This document shows positions 36,407 to 45,180 of a stretch of 64,000 nucleotides of DNA, piece by piece. This DNA comes from Microcystis aeruginosa FD4 (GTDB lineage Bacteria; Cyanobacteriota; Cyanobacteriia; Cyanobacteriales; Microcystaceae). The notes beneath the pieces are model-generated. The model saw nothing but the letters and a program-made list of their open reading frames with translations. It did no database searches and was not told the origin of the DNA. The stretch covers positions 3,348,001 to 3,412,000 of the forward strand of contig NZ_CP046973.1 of the NCBI RefSeq assembly GCF_009792235.1, read 5' to 3'. Both the position numbers and the translations under genes were made by a program. Position 1 is the stretch's first letter; every line of letters starts with the position of its first letter.

Positions 36407-37804
36407 ATGCTGCTAGGGCAAATTTTAAGCGATCGATACCAAATTCAAAGTCAGTTAGGTAAACAAACCGGAAGACGCACTTTTCTCGCCCAAGATCTAA
36501 AAACGGGTACTACTGTTGTCGTCAAATTATTAATCTTCAGTCCCGATTTTGAATGGACAGATTTAAAACTCTTTGAACGGGAGGCCGAAACTCTTAAACA
36601 TCTAGATTGTCGCTCGATTCCTGAATATATCGACTATTTTGAAGTTCGCACCGATACCTATCAAGGTTTTGCCCTTGTTCAGAGTTATATCGAGGCTAAA
36701 TCTCTCAAGGAACAGATAGAAAATGGTCGCAAATTTAGTGAAGCAGACCTGCAAGAATTAGCTAAATCTATCCTAGGTATTTTAATTTATCTCCATGGAC
36801 TTAATCCGCCAATTATTCACCGGGATTTGAAACCTAGTAATATTTTACTAAAAGATCGCTCTGGCCATAGTATCGGTAATGTTTATTTAATTGATTTTGG
36901 TTCTGTCCAGACTGTTGCTCAACAGGAACAGGCTACTTTAACTATCGTCGGAACCTACGGTTATATGCCACCCGAACAATTCGGTGGTCGCACCGTTGCC
37001 GCTTCTGATTTATACAGTTTAGGAGCCACTTTAATCTATCTAGCTACAGGCATTCATCCCGCCGATTTACCCCAAAAAGATGGCAAAATTCAATTAAATA
37101 ATTTAGCCAATTTAAGTCCTGCTTTTGTTCATTGGTTAGGGCAGTTAATTGAACCTAGTCTCGAGAAAAGGTTTATTTCAGCACAGGCAGCAAATCAAGC
37201 TTTAAATACTCTCCACGAAATGCAATTAACTTCCTCAAACCTTGAAAAACCCGCCGGGAGTCGGGTACAGTTGCAAAAAAGCGGGGAGAAAATTATAATA
37301 TCTTTACCTCCCGAAGGTTTTACCCCTAAATTAATTTTTCCTGGAACCTTTGCCATCGCTTGGAATGCTTTTTTATTAGTATGGACAGGAGGAGCCATTT
37401 CTATTCCTCTGTGGATGAGTTGGTTTTTTCTGCTCTTTTCCTTGCCCTTTTGGTTTGTGGGTTTAGGAATGCTTGGCGGGATTATTTATTGTCTCAAAGG
37501 GGAGGAAATTATCACTATTGATAGTCAAGAAATTGTTGCCATTCAGCGAATTTTGGGTTTGACACTTCCGGGCAAAAAGAAAATGGCACGGCAACATATT
37601 AATAAACTGGTGAAAGCTGATGGTTATCATACCAAAGATGACGATGGCGATCGAGTTTATGTGCCGATGGCTTTAACTATTTGGGCGGGGACTAAAGAAT
37701 ATACTATTAGCAGTAAAACAAAAGAATATCTGAGCAAACCCGAAATTGAATGGTTAGCAGCGGAATTAAGTCAATGGTTAGGAATACCAATTACTAATAA
37801 GTAG
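36407..37804 (+). CDS. serine/threonine protein kinase with C-terminal membrane segments
   Basis: The start at 36407 (MLLGQILSDRYQIQSQLGK) matches the common N-terminus of this family; an ATG at 36398 exists but lies in the target duplication of the miniature element. A full kinase domain follows: VVVKLL (Lys), HRDLKPSN with H138 and D140, LIDFGSV with D163 and GTYGYMPPEQFGG. After a linker there are two hydrophobic segments (~320-370) and a small C-terminal domain. It would phosphorylate unknown targets at the membrane. No ribosome site of the usual kind is seen upstream, since the miniature element sits there. Confidence 0.88.
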   Translation: MLLGQILSDRYQIQSQLGKQTGRRTFLAQDLKTGTTVVVKLLIFSPDFEWTDLKLFEREAETLKHLDCRSIPEYIDYFEVRTDTYQGFALVQSYIEAKSLKEQIENGRKFSEADLQELAKSILGILIYLHGLNPPIIHRDLKPSNILLKDRSGHSIGNVYLIDFGSVQTVAQQEQATLTIVGTYGYMPPEQFGGRTVAASDLYSLGATLIYLATGIHPADLPQKDGKIQLNNLANLSPAFVHWLGQLIEPSLEKRFISAQAANQALNTLHEMQLTSSNLEKPAGSRVQLQKSGEKIIISLPPEGFTPKLIFPGTFAIAWNAFLLVWTGGAISIPLWMSWFFLLFSLPFWFVGLGMLGGIIYCLKGEEIITIDSQEIVAIQRILGLTLPGKKKMARQHINKLVKADGYHTKDDDGDRVYVPMALTIWAGTKEYTISSKTKEYLSKPEIEWLAAELSQWLGIPITNK

Positions 37805-37845
37805 CTGGTTACAATCAACTTTTTTCTCCCTTCTCCCCACTCCCC

Positions 37846-37998
37846 CACTGATTACTGATTACTGCTTACTGATAACTGATAACTGATAACTGATAACTGA
37901 AAAATATCCCCTCTCCCTCACTGATTACTGATTACTGATAACTGAAAAATCTCCCCTCTCCCTCACTGATTACTGATTACTGATAACTGATAACTGAA
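37846..37998. repeat. period-7 tandem repeats (TGATTAC/TGATAAC) in three longer blocks
   Basis: Heptamers of TGATTAC and TGATAAC alternate, interrupted by a repeated AAAAATCTCCCCTCTCCCTCAC spacer, giving a larger ~60-bp block in roughly three copies between the kinase gene and def. No gene is present here. Confidence 0.85.
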
Positions 37999-38135
37999 AA
38001 ATCTCCCCAACCCCCCCTCCCTGATATGGACGAACTGTCTGTGATCAGTGTAAAATTTTATGAAGGGTCTGGGTTTTTTTGCCCCAGAGCCAGTGACTAA
38101 GATCAAAATTGTGCATCCCATCGATAATTAAGTTT

Positions 38136-38711
38136 ATGAGCGCCACTATTACCGTAGAAAAACGCAAATTAGAAAAGCCCCCTTTAGAACTGCATTATCT
38201 CGGCGATCGAGTCTTGCGTCAACCGGCCAAGCGGATTACTAAAGTCGATGACAGCATTCGTCAATTAGCCAGAGAAATGCTGCAAACTATGTATAGTTCC
38301 AATGGTATCGGATTAGCGGCTCCCCAAGTGGCAGTTAATAAACAATTGATTGTCATCGATTGTGAACCCGATAAACCCGAAAATACGCCCCTAATTCTGA
38401 TTAATCCCCAAATTATCGGTTATAGTCGGGAATTGTGCAAAGCGGAAGAGGGTTGTTTGAGTATTCCCGATGTGTTTTTAGATGTCATCCGTCCCCAAGC
38501 GATCGAAGTGAGTTATAAAGATGAACAGGGCAAACCGCGAAAACTGCAAGCTAACGGTTTACTAGCGCGGGTAATTCAACACGAAATGGATCATCTTAAT
38601 GGTGTCATGTTCGTGGACAGAGTAGATAACGATTTGGCACTCAATGAAGAATTAAAAAAACACGGTTTTTCCGTGCAAGCGGTGAAACCCGTCGAGAAAG
38701 TGACAAAATAA
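38136..38711 (+). CDS. def: peptide deformylase
   Basis: All three deformylase motifs are present: GIGLAAPQV, EGCLSIP and QHEMDHLNG, giving one Cys and two His metal ligands. It removes the formyl group from the N-terminal Met of new proteins. The ATG at 38136 (MSATITVEKRKLE) gives 191 residues. An earlier TTG at 38109 has no ribosome site. Confidence 0.95.
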   Translation: MSATITVEKRKLEKPPLELHYLGDRVLRQPAKRITKVDDSIRQLAREMLQTMYSSNGIGLAAPQVAVNKQLIVIDCEPDKPENTPLILINPQIIGYSRELCKAEEGCLSIPDVFLDVIRPQAIEVSYKDEQGKPRKLQANGLLARVIQHEMDHLNGVMFVDRVDNDLALNEELKKHGFSVQAVKPVEKVTK

Positions 38712-38742
38712 AGGCATTAGTGAATTTAGGTGAGGAGTGAAG

Positions 38743-38940
38743 ATGACCCCGAAAAGCGGCGTTTTATTGTTATTATCCTGTATTGCAGCGATCGCTGGTG
38801 TGGGTTGTGTCTTTGAAATTAGTTCAGGAGAACCGGATTTAGGCAATACCACCACTGGCTTAATTCTAGCGGCAAGTGTACCATTAACAGCCCTATTTTT
38901 TTGGGCGGCGGTTAAAGACACGAGAGCCAATTACAAGTAG
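38743..38940 (+). CDS. small membrane protein with two segments
   Basis: The ATG at 38743 follows GAGGAG with a five-base gap. The 65-residue product has a first segment LLLLSCIAAIAGVGCVFEI and a second TGLILAASVPLTALFFWAAV. It lies 31 bases after def and may share its transcript. No function is recognised; the family appears conserved in cyanobacteria by its composition and placement. Confidence 0.7.
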   Translation: MTPKSGVLLLLSCIAAIAGVGCVFEISSGEPDLGNTTTGLILAASVPLTALFFWAAVKDTRANYK

Positions 38941-39201
38941 AATAACTTCCCCTTGGTTATGGGAAAATTGGCATAATTTTCATGAGCAGAAGAGAGAATG
39001 TATTTCTCTCTTTTGTTTCTTTTAATTACAGGGCAAATTGCCAGAAAAAGTTACTACTTTTCAGTATCTTATCATCTTTTATGACAATCAATTATATGCC
39101 GACCGGTGAAAACCTGATTAGGTACAGATTTCCCCCCTCTCTTCTATATCCGCAATCTAGAATGATAAAATAGGTGAAGTTCAAAGCATCATTCATTAGC
39201 C
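38941..39201. other. spacer before the ferredoxin gene
   Basis: No gene. TATAAAATAGG-like text (GATAAAATAGG near 39161-39175) 30 bases before the ferredoxin ATG could be a -10 region, but no paired -35 was fixed. Confidence 0.3.
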
Positions 39202-39519
39202 ATGACCACAACCTACAAAGTAGAAATTTCTCATTTAGGAACAACACAAACGATCGAAGTTAGGGAAGATCAAACTATACTACAAGCGGCCTACGATGCG
39301 GGAATCGACTTACCCAGTTCTTGCAATGCGGGCGTATGTACTACCTGTGCCGCTCAACTTTCCCAGGGTAGCGTCGAACAAAGTGATGGCATGGGATTAT
39401 CCCCCGACCTGCAAAAAGAAGGCTATGCTTTGTTATGTGTGGCCTATCCTCGCTCGGATATTAAACTGGAATCTGGCAAGGAAGAAGTGGTTTATCAACG
39501 TCAATTCGGAAAACCCTAG
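39202..39519 (+). CDS. [2Fe-2S] plant-type ferredoxin
   Basis: The 105-residue product has the plant-type cluster motif SCNAGVCTTC with C41, C46 and C49 and a fourth Cys at C79 (LLCVAYP). It would carry electrons in the cytoplasm or stroma-like compartment. The C-terminal tail (ESGKEEVVYQRQFGKP) is longer than in the main photosynthetic ferredoxin, so it is probably a minor isoform rather than PetF1. A hairpin GGGGGTTTCCCCC near 39551 follows. Confidence 0.88.
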   Translation: MTTTYKVEISHLGTTQTIEVREDQTILQAAYDAGIDLPSSCNAGVCTTCAAQLSQGSVEQSDGMGLSPDLQKEGYALLCVAYPRSDIKLESGKEEVVYQRQFGKP

Positions 39520-39600
39520 GCCAAACTGGGGGTAAGATGACAAATTTTCGGGGGTTTCCCCCCAAAAAACCAGATTTTGAGCCAATAGAACCAGCAAACC

Positions 39601-41241
39601 CTAACTAATAGCTGAATGCTGACTACTCAGGGAGAACTTTTGCTCTCTACCCTTGAGGGCCGCTTTCATGAAACCAGAAAAGAGAGGATGAGCTTTATTG
39701 GGACGGGAGCGAAATTCGGGGTGAAATTGGGTAGCAATAAAGAAAGGATGTTTTGGTAGTTCGATAATTTCCACCAAACGACCATCAGGAGAAGTGCCAC
39801 TCACCAGATAACCAGTCTCAAAAAAGAGACTACGATAGGCATTATTGAACTCGTAACGGTGACGATGGCGCTCATAGATAACCTCTTGACCGTAGAGAGA
39901 GAAAGCTAGACTATCGGGATTTAAACGACAGGGATAGAGACCTAAGCGCATTGTTCCCCCTAAATCCACCACATCTGCCTGTTCTGGCAGTAAATTAATC
40001 ACTGGATTCGGTGTATCCTCTTCAAATTCGGAACTATTGGCCCTTTCTAATCGGGCCACATTGCGACCCCATTCGATAATCGAACACTGCATCCCTAAAC
40101 AGAGACCCAAGAAAGGAATATTATTGACCCTAGCATACTCGATCGCCTTAATTTTGCCATCCACACCCCTAATCCCAAAACCACCGGGTACAACAATACC
40201 GTCAACACCGCTTAAATGAGCTTCGGCCGAATCTTTATCCACATCTTCGGCACTTACCCAACGCAATTCTATCTCGCTATTAAGGGCAATAGCTGCGTGT
40301 TTAAGGGCCTCCACCACCGAGAGATAAGCGTCCCCCAACTGCACATATTTACCAACAATAGCTATCTCTAATTTTTGACCGGGGGATTGCATCTGTCGGA
40401 TGAGATTTTCCCACTCCTCCAGATGGGGGTATCGGGGACCCAGGTTTAATAATTCTAGGGTTTGTTGCGCTAATCCCTCTTTTTCCAGATTGAGAGGAAC
40501 TTCGTAGATGCTGCTGGCATCCTGAGCAGTAATCACCGATTCCACCGGCACATCACAGAAAGCTGAGAGTTTTTCTTTTAACCCCGGTTGTAGGGGTAGA
40601 TGACAACGACAGACTAACACATCCGGTTGAATGCCGATCGATCTTAATTCCTTGACCGAGTGTTGCGTCGGTTTCGTTTTCATCTCCTTAGCGGCCGGAA
40701 TCCAAGGAATTAGGGTAACGTGCATATAAATCACGTTATTTCGACCCACATCCTTCCTAAATTGCCTAATTGCTTCTAAAAAAGGCAAGGATTCGATATC
40801 TCCCACCGTACCACCAATTTCTGTGATGACAATATCGGGGTTGGTATCTTTGGCCACCCGGAGAATCCTTTCCTTGATTTCGTTGGTAATATGGGGAATT
40901 ACCTGCACAGTTCCCCCCATATAAGCACCACGGCGCTCTTTATTCAATACCGCTTGATAAATCGAGCCAGTAGTCACGCTATTGAGACGGGAGAGTTCCG
41001 TATCGGTAAAACGTTCGTAGTGGCCAAGGTCGAGGTCGGTTTCGGCCCCATCATCGGTGACAAATACCTCTCCGTGTTGAAAAGGACTCATCGTACCTGG
41101 ATCCACGTTGATATAGGGGTCTAATTTCAGAATTGAGACGGAATAATCCCGACTTTTCAACAATCTTCCCAAACTAGCAGCGACAATTCCTTTCCCAATA
41201 CTGGAAACGACTCCCCCGGTGACAAAGACAAATTTACTCAT
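39601..41241 (-). CDS. pyrG: CTP synthase
   Basis: The start MSKFVFVTGGVVSSIGKGI is the standard CTP synthase N-terminus, so the ATG at 41241 is used. A longer frame to 41322 has no conserved residues. The synthase half has the P-loop-like GGVVSSIGKG and LKLDPYINVDPGTMSP; the glutaminase half has GLCLGMQ with the catalytic Cys and FHPEF with the late His. It makes CTP from UTP, ATP and glutamine. The 546-residue length is normal. Confidence 0.97.
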   Translation of the reverse strand: MSKFVFVTGGVVSSIGKGIVAASLGRLLKSRDYSVSILKLDPYINVDPGTMSPFQHGEVFVTDDGAETDLDLGHYERFTDTELSRLNSVTTGSIYQAVLNKERRGAYMGGTVQVIPHITNEIKERILRVAKDTNPDIVITEIGGTVGDIESLPFLEAIRQFRKDVGRNNVIYMHVTLIPWIPAAKEMKTKPTQHSVKELRSIGIQPDVLVCRCHLPLQPGLKEKLSAFCDVPVESVITAQDASSIYEVPLNLEKEGLAQQTLELLNLGPRYPHLEEWENLIRQMQSPGQKLEIAIVGKYVQLGDAYLSVVEALKHAAIALNSEIELRWVSAEDVDKDSAEAHLSGVDGIVVPGGFGIRGVDGKIKAIEYARVNNIPFLGLCLGMQCSIIEWGRNVARLERANSSEFEEDTPNPVINLLPEQADVVDLGGTMRLGLYPCRLNPDSLAFSLYGQEVIYERHRHRYEFNNAYRSLFFETGYLVSGTSPDGRLVEIIELPKHPFFIATQFHPEFRSRPNKAHPLFSGFMKAALKGREQKFSLSSQHSAIS

Positions 41242-41481
41242 AAAATTTTTCCTGCGATCGATTATACCTAGCAAGGGGTGAGAGTTTTCGGGATGCGGCG
41301 GTGTCATTTTCCCAGATTTCATTATAACCAGAGGATCTATCCCCCGATCCTCGTTTTAGCTCCCTCTCGAAAATCTATTCGACCACAGCTTAATCTGTCT
41401 TCAGTCACCTTCATCCCGATCATGTAAATTTTCCGCTACAATCGAGAAGACTAAGACTCAGGCAATTGTAAACTATTATTC

Positions 41482-41835
41482 ATGATAGATTTTAATACTC
41501 TCGCTGAATTTTCTCGCCACTATTGCGTCTCGATTTGTGCCTTTTTAGTACCCGCTAACTTAGTAACCACCCTTTTAACCGTTCTTTTTCTCTATTTTGG
41601 TCGTCCTACCCGTCAAATCTTCCCCATTGCTTCCCTAGCTTTGTTGTTCGCTGTCACCATGTTTCTCCACGTCGCCACTTGGTTAATGATTGGTGTGGTT
41701 ATGGCCCCCACTTTTATCCTCTTTGGACTGGGTTTAACCTGTTTTGTGATCAATTTTCAAGCCATTTGCGATCGCCAAAGTTTGGAACAGTTATTACACA
41801 CTGGGGTTAATCGTCTGGCCCGCTCATTCAACTAA
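41482..41835 (+). CDS. small membrane protein, conserved type
   Basis: The 117-residue product has three hydrophobic segments (CAFLVPANLVTTLLTVLFLYF, IASLALLFAVTMFLHVATWLMIGV, APTFILFGLGLTCFVINF) and a short polar tail. No family is recognised. It is divergent to pyrG with a 240-base spacer. A GGCTGAA-TTTTT-TTCAGCC hairpin lies downstream at 41885-41903. Confidence 0.65.
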   Translation: MIDFNTLAEFSRHYCVSICAFLVPANLVTTLLTVLFLYFGRPTRQIFPIASLALLFAVTMFLHVATWLMIGVVMAPTFILFGLGLTCFVINFQAICDRQSLEQLLHTGVNRLARSFN

Positions 41836-41884
41836 AAAAAGCACCGAGACTTCCCACCCCACCATGAAGATAACCGCTAGATCT

Positions 41885-41903
41885 GGCTGAATTTTTTTCA
41901 GCC
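41885..41903. promoter_or_regulatory. perfect short hairpin after the membrane protein gene
   Basis: GGCTGAA (41885-41891) and TTCAGCC (41897-41903) form a seven-pair stem around five T. No T-run follows, so it is not a clear terminator. A TATAAT box (41944-41949) ahead of the kinase gene lies 40 bases further on. Confidence 0.45.
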
Positions 41904-42064
41904 AAAGACTTGACAAACTCCAAAATTTTTGCTAACCTTGTAGTATAATGGGAATCCGTGTCGGCCTACAGACCCCCTTTTTAACTCTTTCTCAAGAATA
42001 AAAATTTTAACCCGAATTGCCGGTAGTAGCTAAACTAAGAGCAGTACCAAGGGAAACGGTGATT

Positions 42065-43465
42065 ATGGAAGTTATTTGCACGCGTCCCCACTGTCCGAGA
42101 CCGCGTAATCAGTGCCTAGACCTAGACGATAACAATCGCTTAACCTCGATCGAGCAGAAATATTGTATTACTTGCGGGATGCCATTAATTTTGGGGGGAC
42201 GTTATTTACCAGAACGTCTATTGGGACAAGGGGGATTTGGGGCAGCATTTTTAGCAGTAGATCGTTATAGTCCCAAAAAAGCTAAATGTGTACTCAAACA
42301 ATTTCAACCTTCCGGTAATTTAAGTCCGCAAGCTTTAGAAAAAGCGAAAACCTTATTTTTTCAAGAAGCGCACGTTTTAGAAGATTTAGGACGAGAACAT
42401 CCCCAAATCCCCGATCTCTATGCTTTTTTCCCTTTAAAAGTCAAGAATCAATTAACGGGAGAAGAAGAGCAATTTTTTTATCTGGCCCAGGAATATATCG
42501 ACGGTAAAAACTTAGAACAAATTCTCCAGCAGCAACAAAAACCCTTTCAAGAAAGTGAAGTTAAAAACATTCTCAAAGAACTACTTCTTATCCTCAAATT
42601 TATTCATGAAAATGGTTCCATTCACCGGGATATAAAACCATCTAACATCATGTTATCCAAAAATGGCCGCCTCTATTTACTCGATTTTGGGGCAGTAAAA
42701 CAGGCTACCAATAATCCCAATAATACACAAGAGAAATCCACAACAATTTACTCGGCTGGATTTGCTCCTCCCGAACAACAATTAGGCAATCAGGTATCGG
42801 CAGCCACAGATTTATATGCCTTAGCAGCTACCTGTGTTATACTCTTAACTAATCGCGATCCTGATGAGCTATACGATCCGCAAAAACAGTTCTGGAATTG
42901 GCAAAATTATGCCCCTAATATTAGCTCAGATTTAGCCCAAGTATTCAATAAAATGTTACTAGCAAATCCCCGGGATAGATTTCAATCCTGTGGAGAAGTT
43001 TTAACCGCTTTAAATCCTCCTCCTCCATTTTCCCCATCTCCTTCACCTTCTCCAATTCCCCCATCTCCTCCACCTTCTCCAATTCCTTCATCTCCTCCAT
43101 CTCCTCCAGTGATGAGAAAAACTTCCCGCTTTTCTCTTGGAGAAACTTTCGCTAATGCTGCCTTTACAGGGTTTGAGGGGACATTATTAGTAATTGCCTT
43201 AAATAGTTTAGTTCCCTCGGCAGGAATTGTCATCGCCTTTATGATCTTAGGTGGCTTAGTTTTGGCATTATTTAAAAAAGTGATTGAAGGGAAAGATTTA
43301 CCGATTCTAGCAGCAATTACCCTCGTTTTCCTGTTAATTCCGCAACTGCAAGGAACTCTAAGGTTTCCTGAAATTGCTATCATTGCCGTGATGGCAGCCA
43401 TTGGAGCCATTGCTATTACCGCCTTTTTCTGGTTAATATATCAGATAATTTTGCGATTATTTTAA
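42065..43465 (+). CDS. serine/threonine protein kinase with N-terminal zinc ribbon and membrane tail
   Basis: The ATG at 42065 (MEVICTRPHCPRPRNQ) starts a four-cysteine ribbon (CTRPHC and YCITCG). The kinase domain follows: LGQGGFGAAFLAVD (glycine loop), CVLKQF (Lys), HRDIKPSN with H187 and D189, LDFGAVK. A low-complexity Pro/Ser linker of about 40 residues (PSPSPSPIPPSPPPSP) leads to three hydrophobic segments. The last codons overlap the 3' end of the convergent decarboxylase gene by nine bases. Confidence 0.9.
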   Translation: MEVICTRPHCPRPRNQCLDLDDNNRLTSIEQKYCITCGMPLILGGRYLPERLLGQGGFGAAFLAVDRYSPKKAKCVLKQFQPSGNLSPQALEKAKTLFFQEAHVLEDLGREHPQIPDLYAFFPLKVKNQLTGEEEQFFYLAQEYIDGKNLEQILQQQQKPFQESEVKNILKELLLILKFIHENGSIHRDIKPSNIMLSKNGRLYLLDFGAVKQATNNPNNTQEKSTTIYSAGFAPPEQQLGNQVSAATDLYALAATCVILLTNRDPDELYDPQKQFWNWQNYAPNISSDLAQVFNKMLLANPRDRFQSCGEVLTALNPPPPFSPSPSPSPIPPSPPPSPIPSSPPSPPVMRKTSRFSLGETFANAAFTGFEGTLLVIALNSLVPSAGIVIAFMILGGLVLALFKKVIEGKDLPILAAITLVFLLIPQLQGTLRFPEIAIIAVMAAIGAIAITAFFWLIYQIILRLF

Positions 43466-44896
43466 AACCCTGAAAGTTGCCAAATTATCATCACTACCGC
43501 CGGTAATCGTGCCACCGAGGTCTAAAATAGTTTGCAGATAGTCGAGGATTTCCTGCGAAATTAACTCTCCCGGCATCAAAACGGGAATACCGGGGGGATA
43601 GGGACAGATAACATCAGCACTAAGACGATCGAGGGCATTTTTCCGGGATACTATCTCTGTAGGGGCAAAAAAAGCCTTTCTAGGAGAAATAGCCAAATTT
43701 CCCGTGACTGGGGGAGGAGTGGGGGGTAAACTGGTAGAGGAAGGGGATTTCAGGCATTGAAAAGCAGTAATTAGGCGATTAATGTGTTCGCGATGGTTGC
43801 CGATGGAGATAATAAAAGTAAGTTGGCTGAAAGTCGGTAATTCTGCGGTGACAGCGTATTTTTCTCGCAAAATATCGTCTATTTCGTAACCAGTTAAGCC
43901 AAAATCTTTGACAATTACCGTTAAACGAGTGCGATCGAACCAGTGACAACCCGGGATAGAATGGGGAAAGTCTAAAACAGAGATATTAGGAATTTTATTG
44001 AGTTCTTTTCGGGCGATAGCGGCTAAATCAAGAGTTTTGCTCAGTAAATCTAGTCCTTGCGTCGCCATTTGCTTTCTAGCACTATCAAGGGAAGCGAGAA
44101 GCAAATAACTAGGGCTAGTGGTTTGAACTAATTGTAAGGCTCGATCGACTTTTTCGGAACTAATGCGATCGCTTTTTAAGTGTAACATCGATGCTTGAGT
44201 TAAGGCCCCCAAAACCTTATGGGTGGACTGAATAGCCATATCGGCGCCGAGAGACAGGGCAGCCGGAGGTAAATCGGGATGAAAGGCAAAATGCGCCCCG
44301 TGAGCCTCATCGACGAGCAGCGGGATAGAATAATGATCGGTAATCTGGGCGATAGTTTTTAAGTCACAGCAAACCCCTTGATAGGTGGGAGAGACTACCA
44401 TCACCGCTTTAGCGTCGGGATGGAGTTTTAGGGCATTTGCGAGGGATTGGGGGGTTATATTTAAATTTAGATCGATAGTGGGATTATATTCAGGATTGAT
44501 AAAGATAGGTTGCGCCCCAGAGAGAATTAAGCCCGAAATTGCCGATTTATGAATATTTCTCGCCAAAATAATTTTATCTCCCTCGCCGCAAGTGGCTAAA
44601 ATCGCCGCAATAATGCCACAACTGGAACCATTGACTAAAAACCAGCTTTTATCTGCCCCAAATGTCTCGGCTGCTAAAATTTGCGCTTCTTTAATCACTC
44701 CCGTCGGGGCAAACAAATTATCCAGGTCGGGTAATTCGGGTAAATCGGCTTTAAAGACGCTTTTTCCCAGTAAATTACTTAAATCTTCCCCGATTCCTTC
44801 CCCCTGCTTATGCCCTGGCGCATAAAATGGTACATCTAAACTATTGACTTTTTTTTGCAGTTGTGATAATAACGGAGCGGACTCTGGCGAAGGCAT
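43457..44896 (-). CDS. Orn/Lys/Arg decarboxylase-family PLP enzyme
   Basis: The 479-residue protein matches the fold-type I decarboxylase family: FYAPGHKQG near the N-terminus, FLVNGSSCGIIAAI, ARNIHKSAI, LLVDEAHGAHF (PLP-binding Asp) and STHKVLGALTQ with the lysine that forms the Schiff base. The substrate (lysine, arginine or other basic amino acid) cannot be told from sequence. Length suits the short cyanobacterial form lacking the response-regulator-like wing. Confidence 0.9.
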   Translation of the reverse strand: MPSPESAPLLSQLQKKVNSLDVPFYAPGHKQGEGIGEDLSNLLGKSVFKADLPELPDLDNLFAPTGVIKEAQILAAETFGADKSWFLVNGSSCGIIAAILATCGEGDKIILARNIHKSAISGLILSGAQPIFINPEYNPTIDLNLNITPQSLANALKLHPDAKAVMVVSPTYQGVCCDLKTIAQITDHYSIPLLVDEAHGAHFAFHPDLPPAALSLGADMAIQSTHKVLGALTQASMLHLKSDRISSEKVDRALQLVQTTSPSYLLLASLDSARKQMATQGLDLLSKTLDLAAIARKELNKIPNISVLDFPHSIPGCHWFDRTRLTVIVKDFGLTGYEIDDILREKYAVTAELPTFSQLTFIISIGNHREHINRLITAFQCLKSPSSTSLPPTPPPVTGNLAISPRKAFFAPTEIVSRKNALDRLSADVICPYPPGIPVLMPGELISQEILDYLQTILDLGGTITGGSDDNLATFRVLK

Positions 44897-44919
44897 TTTT
44901 GCAAGGAAGTGGGGGGTTT

Positions 44920-44969
44920 GTCAGTTATCAGTAATCAGTAAACAGTAATCAGTAAACAGTAATTAGTGA
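44920..44969. repeat. period-7 repeat (CAGTAAT/CAGTAAA)
   Basis: Tandem heptamers AATCAGT/AAACAGT fill the leader of the decarboxylase gene. They are the complement of the TGATTAC/TGTTTAC arrays elsewhere. Confidence 0.8.
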
Positions 44970-44984
44970 AGATTGATCGGTGAA

Positions 44985-45094
44985 TATAGCGTTTTTCAGT
45001 CTGCTGAGGTACAAAAGTTATAGGTTTTAGGCAAAAGGCAAAAGGCAAAAGGGAAGAAAAATAGGTGTACCTCACTAGCTTAGGAAACGCTATA
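44985..45094. mobile_element. candidate miniature element (TATAGCG ends)
   Basis: TATAGCGTTTTTCAGTCTGCTGAGG at 44985 onward is mirrored imperfectly by GTACCTCACTAGCTTAGGAAACGCTATA ending at 45094; GTACCTCA and AACGCTATA are the conserved parts. The interior has GGCAAAA tandem heptamers (45030-45050). No target duplication was found. Confidence 0.5.
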
Positions 45095-45100
45095 ATATCA

Positions 45101-45180
45101 TTTAAAACTTAAAACTTAAAACTTAAAACTTATCACTTTAATCTGATAACTGATAACTGATAACTGATAACTGATAACTG
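45101..45180. repeat. period-7 repeats (TTAAAAC and TGATAAC)
   Basis: Four tandem AAAACTT-type heptamers at 45101-45130 and five TGATAAC heptamers at 45144-45180 directly abut the stop codon of the ABC transporter gene. Confidence 0.88.

Noticed and set aside
41910..41949. Sigma70 promoter TTGACA ... TATAAT before the zinc-ribbon kinase
   Set aside because: The boxes are 28 bases apart, too far for a standard promoter; only the TATAAT might be real.
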